Origin: Lepidostoma basale
Lineage: Eukaryota > Arthropoda > Insecta > Trichoptera > Lepidostomatidae
Length of the DNA stretch: 64,000 bases
Direction: 5' to 3'
Assembly (NCBI GenBank): GCA_022606425.2
Contig: JAHDVF020001378.1
Span: 101,297 to 165,296 of the forward strand
Below, one piece after another: positions 10,471-20,515 of this stretch. Below the pieces are notes generated by a model. That model had not been told where the DNA came from. It made no database searches and saw nothing but the letters and a program-made list of their open reading frames with translations. Position 1 is the first letter of the stretch. Each line of letters opens with the position of its first letter. The position numbers and the translations under genes are program-made.

Positions 10471-10909
10471 CCATGTGAAGTGAAGGTGCTACAGAAGAAT
10501 TTTCTGAATTTCTTGAAGATATCACTCTATTACACTATCCTCAAGAAGGAAGCAACATAATAAATCCATTTCAGAGAGTCTAATAGATTCGCCATATTAT
10601 GCCCTACGAGGATCTCTTGGATAATAAAGGGAACAAATTATAGTGAGTGCCCCGAACGGCGTTTAATACTCATATATTGAGTTGAAGAGGGCTGCAGAAG
10701 ACTGATCTCAGTGGAGGACGAGGTGCAAGACTGCTGCAAACCAATCCCTGTATATCCATAAATCAATCCCATAAAGTAAATATCTGACAATTGTATAAAT
10801 GATTTTGAAATAAATTTAATAGTCCATTGTTTTGGCCGAAACACTATGATTTTAAACTGTTAAATTAAATATCTTTGTTTTTATATCACAATTGTATTTT
10901 ATTTTACGC

Positions 10910-10945
10910 GACAGCTGTTTTATCAACCTATGTTGACATCATCAG
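10910..10945 (-). ncRNA. Hammerhead-like motif, left arm (mutated)
   Basis: On the minus strand: CTGATGA (10945-10939), T, stem II, then AAAAC where GAAAC is expected, ACAGCTGT and C at 10910. G12 is changed, so cleavage is unlikely. It is the mirror image of 11204-11239. Confidence 0.55.
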
Positions 10946-11203
10946 GTGTTACAATAATACAATGTATATCAAATGTCAAATTTTCGTGATTTTTCGAATC
11001 TTTATGTCTATTTGTTCCTATGTCAATTTGAATAATTTCTTTGATATAATTTTGAAGTTCTTGCTATATTTTCGTACCTAACTCAATTTCAGCAAGAACT
11101 TCAAAATTATATCAAAGAAATTATTAAAATTGACATAGGAACAAATAGAAATAAAGATTCGAAAAATCACGAAAATTTGACATTTGATATATTATTGTAA
11201 CAC

Positions 11204-11239
11204 CTGATGATGTCAACATAGGTTGATGAAACAGCTGTT
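11204..11239 (+). ncRNA. Hammerhead ribozyme motif, right arm
   Basis: CTGATGA (11204-11210), T, stem II GTCAAC/GTTGAT with a G-U closing pair and ATAG-type loop, GAAA (11228-11231), stem III ACAGCTGT (11231-11238), then T11239 as H17 (GUU). All conserved core positions are present. Stem I is weak and one base is unpaired before stem II. Confidence 0.68.
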
Positions 11240-11470
11240 GCATAAAATAAAATCGGTTGTGATATGTAATTTAACAGTTTAAGTTAAATGTTAAGGTATC
11301 ATAGTGTTTCGGCCAAAACAATGGACTATTTAAGTAATGCAACAAATTATGATTTATACGTCATTTCATATTCCTTATTTCTTTGTACAAATCATAAAGC
11401 AATTTTACTAGGACTGATTAAGAACGTTCACGTGATGACGTACCAATATTGAAACGTACAATTTATTAAC

Positions 11471-11680
11471 CTAATTTTGCGTTCGTGTGTTTGCTTCCCG
11501 GGTATATTTTTCGTAAATTCGTCCCTCAATTTCGTGTTTCGTTCCAGAAGCGCGGCTCGAAAGTGAAAATACAATTTGCATAACATTTGCATGCAAAAAA
11601 CCGTTAGTCACAAGTTTAGGTCCGAGTGTTATTATTTTCGCCGCGGCCAAGGGCTTGTAATTCTGTGGGTCGTTGGACAT
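11471..11680 (-). CDS. Hypothetical ORF, 69 codons
   Basis: Open minus-strand frame in a relatively GC- and CpG-rich stretch (11460-11720) unlike its flanks. No recognised domain. It could be a small host exon, a promoter-proximal GC-rich region or chance. The rest of 11329-12160 shows nothing else recognisable. Confidence 0.18.
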   Translation of the reverse strand: MSNDPQNYKPLAAAKIITLGPKLVTNGFLHANVMQIVFSLSSRASGTKHEIEGRIYEKYTREANTRTQN

Positions 11681-12164
11681 TTAAACCTGTGTGGCGTGCG
11701 TGAAATCGTCACCGAAATCTGACAAGCGTATCTTTATTTTGCTCAATATTTTATTTTTCATACAATATAAACAACGTACAATCGTTCGATAATACTTCTT
11801 GACAACTACTTTCACAGGAAAAGTGTGTACAAATTAAATTGAGCACAACGATCCATGGAAAGGCAAATGCACGGCGTGAAACTTCGAGATAAACTATGAA
11901 ATTAATATATAATAAATTAAATATGGCCGAGCCATAGAGGGCTCCTTCTGCTTACCCGAAGCTGTTATTAGGCCCGTCCCCCGTCCATGCGGGACTGACG
12001 TTAGAAAATAATTATAATAATATATGTATATTTGCAACCAAGGAGGACCCAGACCACATTTAAGCTACGCTACTCTCCCTCGATGTCCCGCCGTACACAC
12101 ATAGCAATACAACAGCAAAAGAAAATACGAAATGAAAATTTTAAATAAAGAAATTAGACGCCGA

Positions 12165-12425
12165 ACTAAAGTTATTATGGATTATAATGGATCATAGAGC
12201 TTAATTGAAGTAGCAAAGAGCTGAGATATATAGCCAGACAGGGCAGTACCAGATGGACATCCAGAATACTCCAAAGGAGATCAGAATTCAACCATAACGA
12301 TTAATTATATTGCGCAAATAGCTGGGATGACCTGGTTGCGGAAGGAACAAAACAGATACGGGTGGAGAAAAATGGAAGAGACAGTTATCCAGTTTGGAGA
12401 GAAGAAGGTCGAAGAAGAAGGAAGT
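12165..12425 (+). pseudogene. RTE-like LINE C-terminal remnant
   Basis: Heavily decayed plus-strand remnant. Frame-shifted pieces echo the C-terminus seen at 19157-19411 and 33948-34495 (an opening RRTKV-like block and a final EE.RRRR block). No catalytic part. Confidence 0.4.
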
Positions 12426-12588
12426 GCTACTTGAAATCTAAGGAATAGTTCGTATTATCCACGGTAAATTTCTAGAGTGATGTTCTTCAAAAGGTTGGTC
12501 AAAGAGGATACCACGAAACATGGACATACCCAAGATCTCAGTATTTTTACCATTTAATGCCTCAACCCTCTTTTATATCAACATACGA

Positions 12589-12764
12589 CGACCTTCGTGG
12601 CAGAGTGGTAAGAGCTCTGATTCCCATTCCGAAGGTTCTGGGTTCGATTCCCGGCGATGGCAGTGTGATTGTCACATTGTCTTTGGTCTGGCGTAGTATT
12701 CACGTGACAATAAAATGGCGATAGATTGGCTACCTGTCACATGTCACGAGAATCAATATATCAG

Positions 12765-12838
<74 letters not shown>
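12589..12838 (+). mobile_element. tRNA-derived SINE S1 with 71-A tail
   Basis: The closest-to-consensus S1 copy, with a tRNA-like head (A box about 12598-12608, B box 12641-12651), a body ending AATCAATATATCAGCTT, and an uninterrupted run of about 71 A (12768-12838). Long pure A tails shorten and mutate with age, so this is likely the most recent S1 insertion here. Confidence 0.88.
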
Positions 12839-12840
<2 letters not shown>

Positions 12841-12892
12841 AAGGCATTTTTTGGACGTTCTTGGTTATTTAAAACAAACTGTTTCAATATTG

Positions 12893-13095
12893 GGTAAAAA
12901 CTCTACGAGATCGTGTCCGTAACGCAGACATAAGAAAAACTTAGATCCAGAAGAAGATACAGAATGGATAGTGACAGAATCGACCTGACAAAGTGACCTG
13001 AGAGACCAACTTAGAGATGGATTGATCACTGGACCATATCATCCCAAGAGATTTCTGTGGCACAGATCATAAGATCTATAAATAGAGGAAGAAGT
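12893..13095 (+). pseudogene. LINE family C, 3'-end remnant
   Basis: The start reads LRDRVRNADIRKT, identical to a stretch of the family C ORF at 42153-43313. It then decays, ending with the family C 3' terminus (TGTGGCACAGATCATAAGAT, AGAGGAAGAAG). Confidence 0.7.
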
Positions 13096-13191
13096 AAAAG
13101 TAGATTTTGTATTGTTTCGATTCATACATAACAATAAACGTTGGTCTGACACGGACGTTGAAAAAGATTTTTAAAAATACGAGGGCTAAAC

Positions 13192-13634
13192 CAATGGTTT
13201 CCAAAGTCGTCCTTACGGATCCCGAGGGTTCCTCGGATCATTCAGGGGGTCCGTGGATAATTAAAATTGATTTGGGAGTCCGCGCAAGGTTAAATAAAAA
13301 ATTGTCAAATCGGGGCAGCCACGACATTCGATTTTTCCAAATGAACAAAAAAATGGTCGACAATGTCCGTGAGAAAAACCAGAATTCGTTGAGGGCGCAG
13401 GCGGCTGGTTTGATTTTCACGAATGACCAAAGAAAAAAGAAAGGTCGACAGCGAATTCCAGATTATTTTTTATCTATTGGCTTGATTTTGCTCTGTGTCA
13501 GCTTCAAAAAAACTCATTTTATAGTTATAATTGAATTTGTAAAAAAAATAACAGTGTCACGAAAGTAGGGGGTCTGCACAAAATAAAATAAATCGGCAAG
13601 GGGTCCACGGTACAAATAAGTTTGAGAACCACCG
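13192..13634. mobile_element. hAT-like MITE
   Basis: Imperfect inverted ends: the left reads CAATGGTTTCCAAAG...ACGGATCCC and the right, reversed, CGGTGGTTCTCAAAC...GTGGACCCC. This matches the CAGTGGTTCTCAAAC style of hAT termini. The flanks GGCTAAAC (13184-13191) and GTCTAAAC (13635-13642) are an 8-bp duplication with one change. The 443-bp interior has an open frame with no transposase similarity. Confidence 0.75.
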
Positions 13635-13642
13635 GTCTAAAC

Positions 13643-14310
13643 AGATGAAAGGGCGCTGCGGCGTTTTATGACAGTTTCAGGTGTGTTACGAGCCTCAAAA
13701 TTTTAAGAAAAATATAATAATTTAGATATCCATAAAAGTGTACGCATAAGAGAACATGTTTTCTGTATTAATTTTTCATAACATATTTAGTGTGAGATTA
13801 TTTGAATAAAATGATTCATACTAAATCTTATATCATAGTTAGAAAATTGACAAATCCATCCATTAAAAAGTTCTCCCTGTGCTAAAAGCTTTCATCTCGA
13901 ACCTGCTTGGAGTACCTGTGGTACTTAAGCCTTGGTAGGTTCAGTTCTTAAGTGCATGAATCATTGCAACTTTTGTTTTGAACTGATACTTCATCGCAGT
14001 GGTTGACAACCAAAATTTTATGAATTCAATTTAAAACAAAAGTTATCAACAATAATTTTATTTTTATGGGAATTTCAGTTTTTTCTGAAATCACAGAATT
14101 ATTTTATTTTATTTATCGTAAGGTTTGTTAATTTTTAATTTGATAAAAAAAAATATAGTTTCACGTGTTGGCATTTTTTTGTTGATAATCTGATATTTGG
14201 AGATTTATTTTAAATATAAAAAAAGCGTATTTCAGTTTCCATTTTAATTCACTGGGACATAATTACACAAGATAAAAAACTTCGTCAAGGTTATTAAATT
14301 AAAATTAGTT
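13643..14310. other. No feature recognised
   Basis: AT-rich DNA without a recognisable repeat or coding block. Confidence 0.4.
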
Positions 14311-14311
14311 T

Positions 14312-14390
14312 TATTAAGTAACCCTGGCTCCGACGGAAGCGAAACCGGTTAATTTTAACAAATATAAAGTGGTGTAAAAAGTGTTTTAAT
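14312..14390 (+). repeat. Degenerate hammerhead half-element
   Basis: GGCTCCGACGGAAGC is followed by GAAACCGGTTAATTTT (about 14325-14355). The stem-loop, GAAAC and palindromic ACCGGT are kept; the CTGATGA part is degraded. The same 3' part occurs at 10-50. Confidence 0.45.
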
Positions 14391-14429
14391 ATTTTTCTTA
14401 ATAATTCCACACTACAAATTAAGTAACAA

Positions 14430-14925
14430 TAGTTAAAACGATTGTTTACTGGTTTTCCTTGGATTTAATTTATAAAAATTATATTATATTATATTATATA
14501 TTATAATTCTTTTTTTTTTCTTGTCTTTTTCTTTTTTTCACATTTTAAAATTATGTTTCATTTTTAACTATTCATTATTACTAATACTACTAGTTTTCTC
14601 TTTAACTTATCAAAGTGTTACTTTATTATTTTTATATATTTAACCTTATGTCAGTTGTTATATAATATTTGTGGTAGCATGTAATTGGCCTTGTTTTGTT
14701 GTCTCTGTGTGTTTATACTCATATACTGTAATTGCTGTTTGTTACCCTCAATAATAAAATAATAAAAATAAAGACGAATTTGTTTCGCCTTGCGAGGGCA
14801 TTCTCAAACGAATATGAGTATGCACTAGCAAGGCGAATCAAATTTCTCAATATTTATATAATTGAAATATATTAAATCCAAGTAAAACCACTTAACAATC
14901 GTGTTTACTATTATATCATAATAAT
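14430..14925. mobile_element. Foldback element, ACAAATTTGT family
   Basis: Outer arms (GATTGTTTACTGG... and its inverse ...CACTTAACAATC) flank an inner pair of motifs. The left, about 14775-14815 on the minus strand, is TTGAGAA, T, stem-loop GCCCT-CGC-AAGGC, then GAAAC. The right, about 14820-14852, is decayed. Same family as 49722-50157. Confidence 0.65.
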
Positions 14926-14959
14926 GGAAATAATATTTTTAAATTCTTTCTAGTTAATT

Positions 14960-15262
14960 TTAAAAAAGCAGTGGATACGTGGAATATAAATAAAATGAAC
15001 ACAAAAGTCATTATTGTTAAGTTATTTTTTTTTTGTTATTTTATTTAAAATCACTGTATGTTATATTATTTCTTTTAGATTTATTTTGTAGATGTCGGAC
15101 GACCGAAGTATGCGTGGGAGATGCCTATTAGTGGCGATAAGGTTTGCAACCCATCAAACTGCGTCTCTCGCGGAGGCGAAAAGAGAAGGTTGGAGTGCCA
15201 CACCGGCTTAAGTGTGGCAGTCCATTCTTTCGGCCTACCCTTTCGGGAAGACGGCATGTTTT
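14960..15262 (+). mobile_element. Non-coding element family B
   Basis: Has the AAGCAGTGGATACGTGGAAT start, TCGGACGACCGAAGTATGCG, the GGGAGATGCCTATTAGTGGC module and the LINE-A-like end CCTACCCTTTCGGGAAGACG. The TTAG tail is missing; it runs into a 36-bp sequence (TTTATAATAAATAATGGAG...) repeated at 15261-15298 and 15334-15369. Confidence 0.65.
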
Positions 15263-15375
15263 TTTATAATAAATAATGGAGTTTTACAAAACCTCTACAA
15301 GTTTTACAAATACAGGAGTTTTACGAAAAAGTTTTTTTATAATAAATAATGGAGTTTTACAAAACCTCAACCATC

Positions 15376-15985
15376 AAATTAAATATTAAGAAAAATATTA
15401 TTTTTACTGTTTTTGGTTCGTATTTGTTTTTAGAAGATAGCCATCTGTTGAAAATACTTAGAATATAAACGAAAAAACTATATGTATTTGGATTCAGTTT
15501 TTTGTGTCTTAAAATGTACAGTATGTGCCAACAATTTCGGACCTCTGTTTATCTACCCTACTGAATTGCCACCAAGTTTCAGGTGGTTTCATGAAATTGT
15601 GCAGTATTTTACAACGGTTTCGCTATTTAAATTCTTGAGTAAGTTTAAATTGTTCAGGGAATGTATTATTATTATGTGTTTCTCAAAAGAAACGAAATGG
15701 AAAGACGATTTTCACTAAATATATCAATAAGATATGTTATTTGACTCACAAATTGAACCCAAACTGTTTGAATTAAATGAACCTTAAAACAATCGCATTT
15801 GCAAATTTAAAATTGAATGAAATAAAACATTAATATGTGCTAAAATATTAAATAAATGTATTTATACATACCATTATTTTATCCTCATTTCTTCATACTT
15901 CAAATATTTTATTATAATTGTTTGTCAGTTGAGCTGCAAGCTTACCTGTAACAAAAAAATAAGATAATGTTAGATGATGTCTTAT
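15376..15985. other. No feature recognised
   Basis: AT-rich. A 78-codon ORF at 15482-15718 begins at a non-ATG codon and has no recognisable domain; it is probably chance. Confidence 0.35.
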
Positions 15986-15989
15986 ATAT

Positions 15990-16085
15990 TGGCCGAGTGG
16001 TAAGTGGTTTGACTGCCATACCGAAGGTTCCGGGTTCGATTCCCGGCGATGGCAGTGTGATTGTCACACTGTCTTTCGTCTGATT
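15990..16085 (+). mobile_element. SINE S1, 5' part
   Basis: tRNA-like head with B box GGTTCGATTCC (16033-16043) and body up to CACACTGTCTTTCGTCTG. The matching 3' half starts 450 bp later (16537-16672), so one SINE may have been split by an insertion of unknown type. Confidence 0.75.
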
Positions 16086-16536
16086 CGAATTGATACCAAT
16101 GGGGAGCATTTTAAAGGGGATAAGATTGATCTAGCCTAAATTTTGGAAAATAAAATTATGAAAAAATCAGATTACGTATTTATTGGACAGATCTCGTATT
16201 CTTATCTGAGGGCTCTGTGGAATGCATAAATTAAATAACATTTGAATTGCCCCAGGGGAGTTCTTAACGCAATTCTACAACTGAACATTTTCCTAAAGGT
16301 GTGTCCGTACGTGCCGTTTAAGTTAAATGACAGGTATTTTAATGTCAGTAGGAGGGCTCCAATAATGAATACATAAACATAAATATGTCTGTACATGCAG
16401 AGACACGTGACTCGAAACGCATTATTTTTAAATGACCATCGATAATTTTGATGAATAATAATTTATTTAAGAGAGCCATGCCCGGAAACCGTAAGATAAC
16501 AAAAGTGAAATTTCTAGAAATGATCGAAAGCATTGT

Positions 16537-16672
16537 TTTAATGTGACAATAAAATGGCGATAGATTAACTACATATCCACATGTCACAAAAATCACTATG
16601 ATACCTTTACCATTTACATGAATTAGGCTCACGCTGTAAAGAGCGATTCAACAAAATAATAATAATATTTAT
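16537..16672 (+). mobile_element. SINE S1, 3' part
   Basis: Starts at GTGACAATAAAATGGCGATA and ends with GCTCACGCTGTAAAGAGCG and an AATAATAATAAT tail. This is a longer S1 subtype whose body continues past the site where short copies have their A tail. Confidence 0.75.
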
Positions 16673-16796
16673 ATTATTATTCTATGCTTTCTTATAGTAT
16701 ATAAACTAGGTTTGCTTTATTACACAAAATCCTTTTTTGTTTATTTACTTTATCACAAAAAATATAATATTGTATAAATAACTTATTTTAAAAATA

Positions 16797-16975
16797 TTAA
16801 ATAAATAAATAAAAACGTTCTATTTAACCACGGTATGGTTATTATTATTGATGCCAACTAGCTTCGCTTGGATCCAACTAAGTTTTTATACTGGCCTGAT
16901 GAAGCTTGGGCCCAAGCGAAACTAGTTGGCATCATTTATAATTAACATATAATGGTTAAATAAAAAGTTTTTTTA
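16797..16975. mobile_element. Foldback element, ACTAGT family
   Basis: Inverted arms (GGTTATTATTATTGATGCCA.. / ..TGGCATCATTTATAATT) around a centre near 16889. The right arm has an intact ribozyme core; the left mirror motif at about 16856-16885 is mutated (GCTTC for GTTTC). Confidence 0.78.
16896..16927 (+). ncRNA. Hammerhead ribozyme motif, ACTAGT family
   Basis: CTGATGA (16896-16902), one A, stem II GCTTG/CAAGC with loop GGCC, GAAA (16918-16921), stem III ACTAGT (16921-16926), T16927 as H17. All invariant core bases are present. Stem I pairs at the first position (G-C) and again at the third and fourth. Confidence 0.75.
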
Positions 16976-17076
16976 TTAATTTTATATTTTTAAAATGTCT
17001 TACCAAAAAGTGAGTGCTTCATATGAAAATTTAACTTATTTTATTTAATTATTGACATTGTCATATGTATATATAC

Positions 17077-17318
17077 CTTCATGGCTGAGTATTAAGTGCT
17101 TTAATTATCACCCGGAAGGTCCGGGTTCGATTCCCGGACCTTATCACACTGTCTTTGGCCTGGAACACAATTCATGTGACAATTAAATGGCGATAGTTTA
17201 TCTAACTATCGCATGTCACGAGAATCAATATGATAGCTATACCCTTTACATGGATTTGGCTCGCGCTGTAAAAATGTAAAAAGCTATTCAACAAAATAAT
17301 CTTAATAATATACAGGAG
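17077..17318 (+). mobile_element. SINE S1, long subtype
   Basis: tRNA-like head (B box 17124-17134), body, then the extension TTGGCTCGCGCTGTAAAAAT and an AATAAT-type 3' end. The A box is degenerate. Confidence 0.8.
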
Positions 17319-17347
17319 TACTTAAAAATATATAAATATTGTATGAT

Positions 17348-17580
17348 ATATCGCCTCTTTGCACGAATAACGTATTATCTCGAAAAATTGAAAAATGAAA
17401 CTAGATACCCGTCGGAAAGAGACAACGTGATAACACAATATACCACTGTTGTGTTGTCTCTTTCGCTCATAAATTCTCTATTTTTTCACTTTAAAAATAC
17501 CATGTTTTTGTAGAAAATAAAATTGAACACGGCGGATTTGATTTTTGAAATGTCATGTTTTTCTTGCAAAGAGGCGATAT
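17348..17580. mobile_element. 233-bp MITE
   Basis: Perfect 16-bp terminal inverted repeats ATATCGCCTCTTTGCA, partly extended. Inside is a second inverted pair (GGAAAGAGACAAC and GTTGTCTCTTTCG). No ORF. Superfamily unknown; the target duplication is not clear. Confidence 0.65.
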
Positions 17581-17629
17581 GTAAATCATGTTTTGTATAT
17601 GGCATCATAGTTTTTTTGATAAGTTATAA

Positions 17630-17810
17630 TATCGGGTGGTGGTTTAGGGGACCTAACCCTTGTCTCCTGATCCAGAAGACTTGGGTTCTAGCCTGGACAC
17701 GACCCGGTTCCTTCTCCATTGTTTTGAGCTATTTTCTACTAATATTGAAGATTGTAAAATAAATTCTAACATCATTGATTTTAATTCTTGGGGTTAGTTA
17801 AAAAAAAAAC
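17630..17810 (+). mobile_element. tRNA-derived SINE (family S2)
   Basis: tRNA-like head CGGGTGGTGGTTTAGGGGAC with B box GGTTCTAGCC (17684-17693), then the S2 body (TTTTGAGCTATTTTCTACTA, CATCATTGATTTTAATTC) and a short A run. A different tRNA ancestor from S1. Confidence 0.82.
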
Positions 17811-18296
17811 ATGTGATGATGTTGTTCCCTTTTCATTAGGCATATAAATTCAAGACAACGAGCTTTTTCATTCGTATTTACTATTCAAAATGGAGTTTTA
17901 CATAACAGAAACAATTGACAATGAAAATGTTTTTTATATTCCCTGTTCAAGCTGGTAAAATTCGTTAATAAAACTATTTGGCTTTTTTTGTATTAGAATT
18001 TGCAAAACAATACGGTTCCAGTTTGGAAATCCTTTTTTGTAATTCCCATAGGGGCAGTGTTGGCTCCCCAACCGAAGGATTGAGGACTACGCTGATTTAT
18101 ATATGATCCTAACCCTTTGTTCGAGATCAGGCCTTGAGCTAATAATGGATACAAACTATTAATAAAGCGATTGATCCGGACTCATCAGGCCAATGTGCGG
18201 TTAGTTCCAAAGTGAACCTTTTGAAATTGTTCCATCTGCGAATATATAATAAAACAAGATGAAAAAAATCTGATTGTTGGTCAGGAAAATGCATAA

Positions 18297-18372
18297 TGGT
18301 GTTCTTGTACCGACCCTTATCTAAGGAAGCGAAGGATGGAACTGGCAAAAGCAGAATGAAAGTAGAATAAAT
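18297..18372 (+). mobile_element. LINE family A internal fragment
   Basis: Reads as the YGSEAWNWQ... region of the family A ORF with mutations. No 3' tail. Confidence 0.6.
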
Positions 18373-18384
18373 GTAAATAATAAT

Positions 18385-18572
18385 TAAATAAAACTATGTT
18401 TTTTAACAATACCACTGTTGTCTTTATTTCGACAGCGAACGGTTTCGCCAAGCTCGCTGGCATCGACAGACTGGCCTAGTCTGTCAATGTCAGCGAGCCT
18501 GGTGAAACTGGTCGCTGTCGTAATAAAGTCAAAAGTGGCAGTAGTTAAATAAAACATCGTTTTTTTTATCAT
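18385..18572. mobile_element. Foldback element, ACCGGT family with paired motifs
   Basis: Inverted arms run from TTAAATAAAACTATGTTTTT to AAATAAAACATCGTTTTTTT. Mirror motifs lie at 18437-18469 (-) and 18481-18513 (+). The left core is CTGTCGA (A6 changed), the right CTGTCAA. Both keep GAAAC and a following stem III (AACGGT and ACTGGT) then C. Confidence 0.7.
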
Positions 18573-19029
18573 TATTTAATTCCATCAAGAGATTTCAGTA
18601 AAATCATTTGATTATATTATAGAATAAATGTAATAAAAATTAGATTAAATGTAATAGCAAGTGTAATTATATTTATTTAAATAACTGATATTAGTATTAT
18701 AATCTGAAATATCAGATATTTCGGGTGCTTTCAATATTATTTTTTTAATCAATTATTTGATTAAATAATAATCTGCACCTTATTGTTGCGACTTACTTGT
18801 ATTACACATACAAATGCATATACGATGAACTATTTTTTCTTAATGTTTTGTTTTATTTTTTTTAGCAAATTGTATGATTAAAAACATAACCTTATTTATC
18901 CAACATTCTAGGCTTGTTGCAGTCAATCACCACTCTACCGTGAAAGAGAAAAATCTTTAAAGTTTTTCCATCACAACTGCTCAAGACTTCGACCAAACTG
19001 CTACCTTGAATGCTGTGAGTAAGATTTAA

Positions 19030-19135
19030 TTATAATTATTATTATTGTGCTGAATTTCTCTTCATATCATTATAGCGAGAGCCAAATCGATGTAAATGGT
19101 ATAGCTATAATATGTGATACGTAGCTAGTCTATCA
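19030..19135 (-). mobile_element. SINE S1 3'-end fragment, minus
   Basis: Reverse of the long S1 subtype end (AATTATTATTATTG tail, GAGCCAAATCGATGTAAA), joined directly to an RTE LINE 3' tail. Confidence 0.6.
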
Positions 19136-19159
19136 TCATCATCATCATCATCATCATCA
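19132..19159. repeat. (ATC)n microsatellite
   Basis: Nine ATC units. It sits at the 3' end of the adjoining minus-strand RTE fragment and is probably that element's short-repeat tail. Confidence 0.85.
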
Positions 19160-19420
19160 GCCGTCTGTCATCCACTGCTGAATAAAGGCCTCTCCCAAAG
19201 CACGCCACCGCCCCCTATCCATTGCCGCTCCCATCCATCTATGTCCAGTAATCCTCTTCAGATCGCCGGTCCATCGGGCAGGAGGACGTCCAACTCTGCG
19301 GAATCCTGTACGCGGTCTCCACTCCAGAACCCGTCTCCCCCATCGGTCGTCGGTTCTCCGACAGATATGTCCAGCCCATCGCCACTTCAGCCCGCCCATC
19401 CTCAGAGCCACCTCGTTCTA
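19157..19420 (-). pseudogene. RTE-like LINE (family D) C-terminus
   Basis: An open minus-strand frame reading LKWRWAGHICRRTDDRWGRR, then VLEWRPRTGFRRVGRPPARW and a final block ending FIQQWMTDG. This is the C-terminal signature of RTE-type LINEs, and the (TGA)n tail fits that clade. The 5' part including the RT core is missing. Relatives: 33948-34495 and 45118-45217. Confidence 0.75.
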
Positions 19421-19989
19421 GCTAGTCTCTCGCCATTTGATTATTTAATATATAATATTACCGAGTTATTATTTGTTGTTATTATTTAACATTTTTTTAA
19501 TTCATCCTTTAAAAGAGTGAACTTTAGAACCTTCACAATGCATGGCAACGATTTGTTCGTGATTCGGGATAAATTTACCAGACGGATACGGCGTGTACAC
19601 AGACCCTAGTTGGGGCATTCAAATTTCGTAAAACATGAAAAGTTTAAACGAAATCCCTTGTCTTACTACCCCCACAACAAACCCTCACTAATAAACCCCA
19701 TTTATATCCACACGCCACCTACCCACAGTAGTGACATTTTCCACACCATCAAATAAAATTTATTGACCACTTTAAATGAGTGAAAAGAGAATTTGAAAAT
19801 ACATTTTTCATTTGCATTCTATGCAAATATTTAAACAAGATTCACAATTAACATAAGATTTTTTTTTTCATATCGGAAAAACAAAATATATCGGAAGATA
19901 TGTTAAAAGTTTCACAAACGTAATTTTAATATTTGAAGAGGTTTAATTTATATTTTTTATATACTTTGTATATACAACATTAACTTCAA

Positions 19990-20050
19990 AAAAAATTTAC
20001 TTATCAGATATGTTTCGGACAATCGGTCCTTCTTCAGTGATACATATTAT
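19990..20050 (-). repeat. Left half of a foldback element, GGAC stem family
   Basis: Contains the ribozyme motif 20007-20037. No matching right arm is evident downstream, so this is a half-element. Related halves are at 21346-21380, 44285-44425 and 56105-56830. Confidence 0.55.
20007..20037 (-). ncRNA. Hammerhead ribozyme motif with 5-bp stem I
   Basis: On the minus strand: stem I TATCA, core CTGAAGA (N7 = A), one A, stem II GGAC/GTCC with a 5-nt loop, GAAA, stem III ACATAT, C17, then stem I TGATA. Stem I is a perfect 5 bp and the core is complete. Stem III has one change from ACATGT, which weakens it. Confidence 0.7.
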
Positions 20051-20328
20051 GAAGATACATATTTAAAATATTATAAAATTGTTAACAAATATGATCAGTT
20101 TTGACAGATTTATAAAGATTTATTTTGTAACGTTTATGCTTTTGTTGTAACAAATATTATGAATCAATTAAAAAATTTAAATAATTTTTTTAAATCTTAT
20201 TGGGGTTTAGGTAATTACTTACAACAAAGGAAATAAATCAAACATTTTACTTGAAGTTAAATTAATTTGATTGCTTGTTTAATTTCTAAAATTTCGAGAT
20301 TGCTCAAAGTTATATTTCTATTATTAAC

Positions 20329-20515
20329 ATCGGGTGGTGGTCTAGGGGATAGAACGCTTGTCTCCTGATCTAAGGGACTCGGGTTCGAGCCTGGACACGA
20401 CCAGATTCGTTCATCATAGTAATGAGCTATTTTCTGTTCACATTGAAGATTGAAAAATAATTTCTAATATCATTGATTTAAATCTTTGGTGTCAGACTTA
20501 TTTTTTAAAAAAACA
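20329..20515 (+). mobile_element. tRNA-derived SINE (family S2)
   Basis: Head CGGGTGGTGGTCTAGGGGAT, B box GGTTCGAGCC (20392-20401), body and A-rich end. This is the best-preserved S2 copy. Confidence 0.85.

Larger units (their letters stand above)
10820..11328. mobile_element. 509-bp foldback element with two ribozyme arms
   Basis: Almost the whole element is one palindrome centred at 11074. The ends are perfect 30-bp inverted repeats (TAGTCCATTGTTTTGGCCGA...), and TTTAA flanks both sides (10815-10819, 11329-11333), a 5-bp target duplication. Hammerhead-like motifs sit symmetrically at 10910-10945 (-) and 11204-11239 (+). The inner 180 bp also resembles part of element B. No ORF. Confidence 0.85.

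Noticed and set aside
12715..12897. ORF with a poly-lysine stretch
   Set aside because: The lysines are the SINE A tail; not a gene.
19535..19620. A 30-codon plus frame (VNFRTFTMHGNDLFVIRDKF...) after an AG, resembling a terminal exon
   Set aside because: Too short, no base-composition shift, and the acceptor lacks a clear pyrimidine tract. Kept only as a weak possibility.
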